From Sphaerulina vaccinii (Eukaryota; Ascomycota; Dothideomycetes; Mycosphaerellales; Mycosphaerellaceae), in contig JAKUDP010000003.1 in assembly GCA_022570795.1 (NCBI GenBank), positions 2,480,001-2,544,000 on the forward strand: 64,000 nucleotides of DNA, in the 5' to 3' direction. The position numbers were made by a program, and so were the translations under genes. Below the pieces are notes generated by a model that searched no databases, was not told where the DNA came from, and worked only from the letters and a program-made list of their open reading frames with translations. Numbering within the stretch: position 1 is the stretch's first letter; every line of letters starts with the position of its first letter. Positions 61,418 through 64,000 of this stretch are shown in pieces.

Positions 61418-62277
61418 TCAGAAGTAGTCAAACTCCTCTCCATTCTTCGCATCAGGCTTGCCAGGCAGAACGAAGACCGGTCCACTCTCCACTTGCCTCT
61501 TGATACATGGCCTCTCTCTCTTCCTGCAGTTCTCGCAGGCAACCCAGGTACCCAAGTCGAACTTATCGTTGCTTTTGTAGACGACGGTGCCCCAGACGCA
61601 TTTGTTTGACTTCATCTTAGCCCAGTTCTGGAAACGAGGTTTTGACTCATTCCGTTTTTTCGAGGTAACATCCTCCCAGGTCGATCTGATGTGATCGCGT
61701 TGTGACTGAGATAGGTACGTCAGATCAGCGATGTCGCCAAAAGATGCCGGAAAGCCTTCTGCGCCGACGAGATTGCCTCCCCGCAAGCAGTACATGTATC
61801 GCATAGCACTGTCTGGATCTTGAGGTATGCATGCGATCCTGGGCAGCGTGGTGAGCTCGGTGAGGTCTGAGGAAAATGTCAGCATATGCCTTTCAACGGG
61901 AGAAGGCACTCACTCGTCTCGTCAATTTCCTCCTCAATCACCACGCTGTTTCGTGGGCGCTTTGCAGGGCGTTGCTCTTCATCATCCTCACTTTCGTTGT
62001 CGTCAACCGCAGTGTCATCGTCTGCATCGATGATGTGCTGCATCTGCTGCAGCTTGCGCTCTAGACGTTGGCGTGCATGGCGTTCTTTCAGCAGACTATG
62101 CTGGAGCACATCATACTCCTCGCGCAGGTCTCGTTCCAATGCCTTACTCACCTCGCGTTCAGTGTCCAATTCCTGTCTTAATGCCTCATTCGCCTCGCGG
62201 TGGTGCTCTTCCAACTGGTCAACGGCAGCTTGAGCCGCAGCTCTGAAGATCTCGCCAATATCGATATTACCAGGCAT
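61418..62277 (-). CDS. Coiled-coil/Cys-cluster protein, tandem paralogue B
   Basis: A 270-residue product with exons 62277-61914 and 61866-61418; the 47-nt phase-1 intron (gtgagt, gctgac, cctcag) joins EEEIDETNLTELTTLPRIAC. N-terminal MPGNIDIGEIFRAAAQAAV resembles the start of its neighbour. A coiled coil (about 20-85), a basic cluster EQRPAKRPRNS and an acidic stretch follow. The C-terminal domain has a Trp-rich region (KMKSNKCVWGTVVYKSNDKF) and the half-cluster WVACENCRKRERPCIKR, reminiscent of one side of a Zn2Cys6 finger but incomplete. It lies head-to-tail with paralogue A, 256 bases apart. The function is unknown; nuclear localisation is likely. Confidence 0.65.
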
Positions 62278-63767
62278 GTTGTTTTCTTCTCGATGGCTCG
62301 TCGGTGTGAAGAGTGTTGTTGTCGAAGGAGGGGTGGCTGTGAAGATGTAAGTGAGAAAGATACCTTCGAGATCGTCACATTGCCCCTGTAGGACCCGGGC
62401 TTTAGGAAAGAGCGACCGCGGTCTTCGTACTGTACCTTACTGACTCCGCCATTCGGTGAAGCTCACAATACTGAGCAAACAACATTCAAGAACAGAGCAT
62501 TCGCATAGCGGGAATCGTCCCTCTCATTCGCTGCGATCTGTGCAGTCCGGAGCAATTGTAGCATGTATACGCAGCGACCGAATACTCAGAAAGTGAATAC
62601 CTTGAGCAGTTCCAATGAGTCTGGGACAGCGTCACTCCTCTGACATATCCATATTTGTCAAGATAGCCAATTTTCAAGATGAGATTAACAAGAAAGAGAC
62701 CAATGAATCCATTCCTAGGTACAGACTCACCCTAGACACCTCGCACATGGATTTCCTCACTCTGGGAGCATGGTTGAAGACTTGTTCAGTTGGCAGCCTT
62801 GCGAGAGTTGCAATTCACCTTCTGTACGCAGATGCGTCCCTTCTCCTCTGGCAAGGCCTTCGCGATCTGATCACCTTAGGGCGATAGCAAGTAAGGATGA
62901 CACTGTGTCGGCCGCAAGCAACGCTGCTCGAATGATTATTCCTGCTCATTCGATCGCCCTCGATAGCGATCCACACGACTACTTCAACAGACTCTTGCGG
63001 AACCTGGCCATCAGCTGGCTGTATAACCGGACCTGTACTCGTCGCGTATCTGGGCGTACATCGATGGATCGGGGCGGACGTAACATCGCTCGTGGAATAA
63101 AAGGTTCACAGGAGGCACTGCACTGCGCAAACTAGTATCGGAGAGAGTCCTTGCCGCTGGAGCCAGTTTCTCATGCATTGACTATGAAGAAGGATATAGA
63201 CTCCAACTGTGAAGTCGTGCCGGAGAATCGGGCTTTCACTCATTTCTTGGCCTTGGCAGATTTGCTGACACTCGAGGCACGAGGCAGTTCTGCTTCACTT
63301 CATGTCCTTCCTGTCCTTTTATATCCCTCCACGGGATTCTTGTTGTTCAGATCTTGGAGCTGGCGCAGGCATTGTGGACGTGTCATCTCATGCATCAGAC
63401 CGCGTCGAGGATTTTGTTGAAAGCAGCCTCGGCCAGACAGCTGATTCTAACAACGTATGCTCATTCTCAGCATCACACTGACCACGCAGAGCGATCGGGA
63501 GTTGACTGAGCAGATATAAGTCACTGTCACACCCGAAGAAGCGACTGTAATGCGCGGATCTCGCACGCGAATGCCTCGCTGGCAGAACAAATTGCATCAG
63601 ACCGACGATGTCGGTTGGTGGGGACGGTGTTTCCTATCACCGGCAGCATGATCTGCGCGATGAGAGAAGGTAGGTTGGTGACACAGCATGCTACAGCAAC
63701 ACGGTATATCTACGAGCTGTCCCTGGCCTGAGCAAACTACGACGCCATTGAAATTATCAGCATCACC
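62278..63767. other. Intergenic region, no gene seen
   Basis: About 1.5 kb with only short frames lacking signatures. No tRNA, repeat or splice-linked coding pieces were found. Confidence 0.45.
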
Positions 63768-64000
63768 ATGGTCAAATACACGTTATGCGGCGCCACAGGC
63801 GGCACTGGACGAGCTATCCTGCGATGTCTTCTTTCCAACCCACCTCGAGATCTGGAGCTCAATGTCTTCCTGCGCAACAAGAAGAAGCTCCTGGGACAAT
63901 TTCCAGATATTGAGACCAAGCCACTCTCACTGAACATCTTCGAAGGAAGCAATACCGACCGCGAGCTCTGGAAACAAGCATTGAATGGCACAGATGTGAT
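63768..64000 (+). CDS. NAD(P)-binding Rossmann-fold protein, N-terminal part (cut by window end)
   Basis: The frame begins MVKYTLCGATGGTGRAIL, a classical Rossmann dinucleotide-binding loop (GATGGTG) directly after the first beta strand, as in NmrA-like and atypical short-chain dehydrogenases. The following DLELNVFLRNKKKLLGQFP has the Arg expected to select NADP(H), then IFEGSNTDRELWKQALNGTDV. The next strand lies beyond the window. In fungi such proteins are reductases, isomerases or redox-sensing regulators; the choice cannot be made from 77 residues. Confidence 0.75.
   Translation, partial: MVKYTLCGATGGTGRAILRCLLSNPPRDLELNVFLRNKKKLLGQFPDIETKPLSLNIFEGSNTDRELWKQALNGTDV

Noticed and set aside
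62615..63135. Overlapping short frames in the 1.5-kb gap before the Rossmann protein.
   Set aside because: They lack family signatures and consistent splice signals, and are probably chance.

Overview
The window is nuclear DNA from a filamentous ascomycete, most likely a Dothideomycete of the Mycosphaerella group. Genes are dense, on both strands, and mostly intact. Introns are short (44-138 nt) with GTRAGT donors, CTRAC-like branch sites and YAG acceptors. Families typical of moulds occur (Cut12, EPL1, an AspC/Cdc12 septin, a GRDP-like protein). Three introns in two unrelated genes are copies of one another, which resembles the introner-like elements reported from Mycosphaerella-group fungi. 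The lineage is an inference; no rRNA or mitochondrial marker is present.

Layout. 0-10 kb: septin Cdc12 (spliced), WDR83/MORG1-type WD40 protein, old-yellow-enzyme-type oxidoreductase, an unknown protein, and a five-exon GRDP-like protein with a Gly/Cys tail. 10-21 kb: a membrane-anchored Cys-rich protein, ERG3 sterol C-5 desaturase, an RKM4-like SET methyltransferase, EPL1 (NuA4), a small spliced gene of unknown function and a PHD-finger protein. 21-35 kb: mitochondrial HSP60, a novel acidic protein, the eIF2-alpha kinase GCN2 (four exons) and the spindle-pole protein Cut12. 35-40 kb: a gene-poor block with tRNA-like remnants, a secreted Kex2-type repeat peptide precursor interrupted by TGA, a secreted glycoprotein, and two genes broken by CAA-to-TAA type stops. 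40-50 kb: a DUF1279/FAM210-type mitochondrial protein, the divergent pair SF3a60 and FAL1/eIF4A3, small unknown genes, a divergent F-box-like pair (one apparently frameshifted), and COX6. 50-54 kb: a repeat-rich stretch with a MITE-like inverted repeat, a three-exon unknown gene and a decayed gene. 54-64 kb: mitochondrial HTD2 dehydratase, an AVT1-type vacuolar amino-acid transporter, eRF1, a tandem pair of paralogous coiled-coil/Cys-cluster genes, and the start of a Rossmann-fold NAD(P)-binding protein.

There is no biosynthetic cluster or operon-like logic; most genes are independent housekeeping genes. Themes that recur are translation and its control (GCN2, eRF1, RKM4), RNA processing (SF3a60, FAL1), chromatin (EPL1, PHD protein) and mitochondria (HSP60, COX6, HTD2, DUF1279 protein). 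The most interesting items are: (1) eRF1 followed in frame, past one TGA-C, by an open extension that itself carries a consensus intron, which suggests readthrough/NMD autoregulation; (2) the mutually similar introner-like introns in GCN2 and the GRDP gene; (3) the secreted repeat-peptide precursor at 36.8 kb; (4) the tandem paralogues at 60-62 kb.

Limits: all homology calls come from recognising protein motifs by eye, and splice sites were placed by hand from consensus and reading frame.
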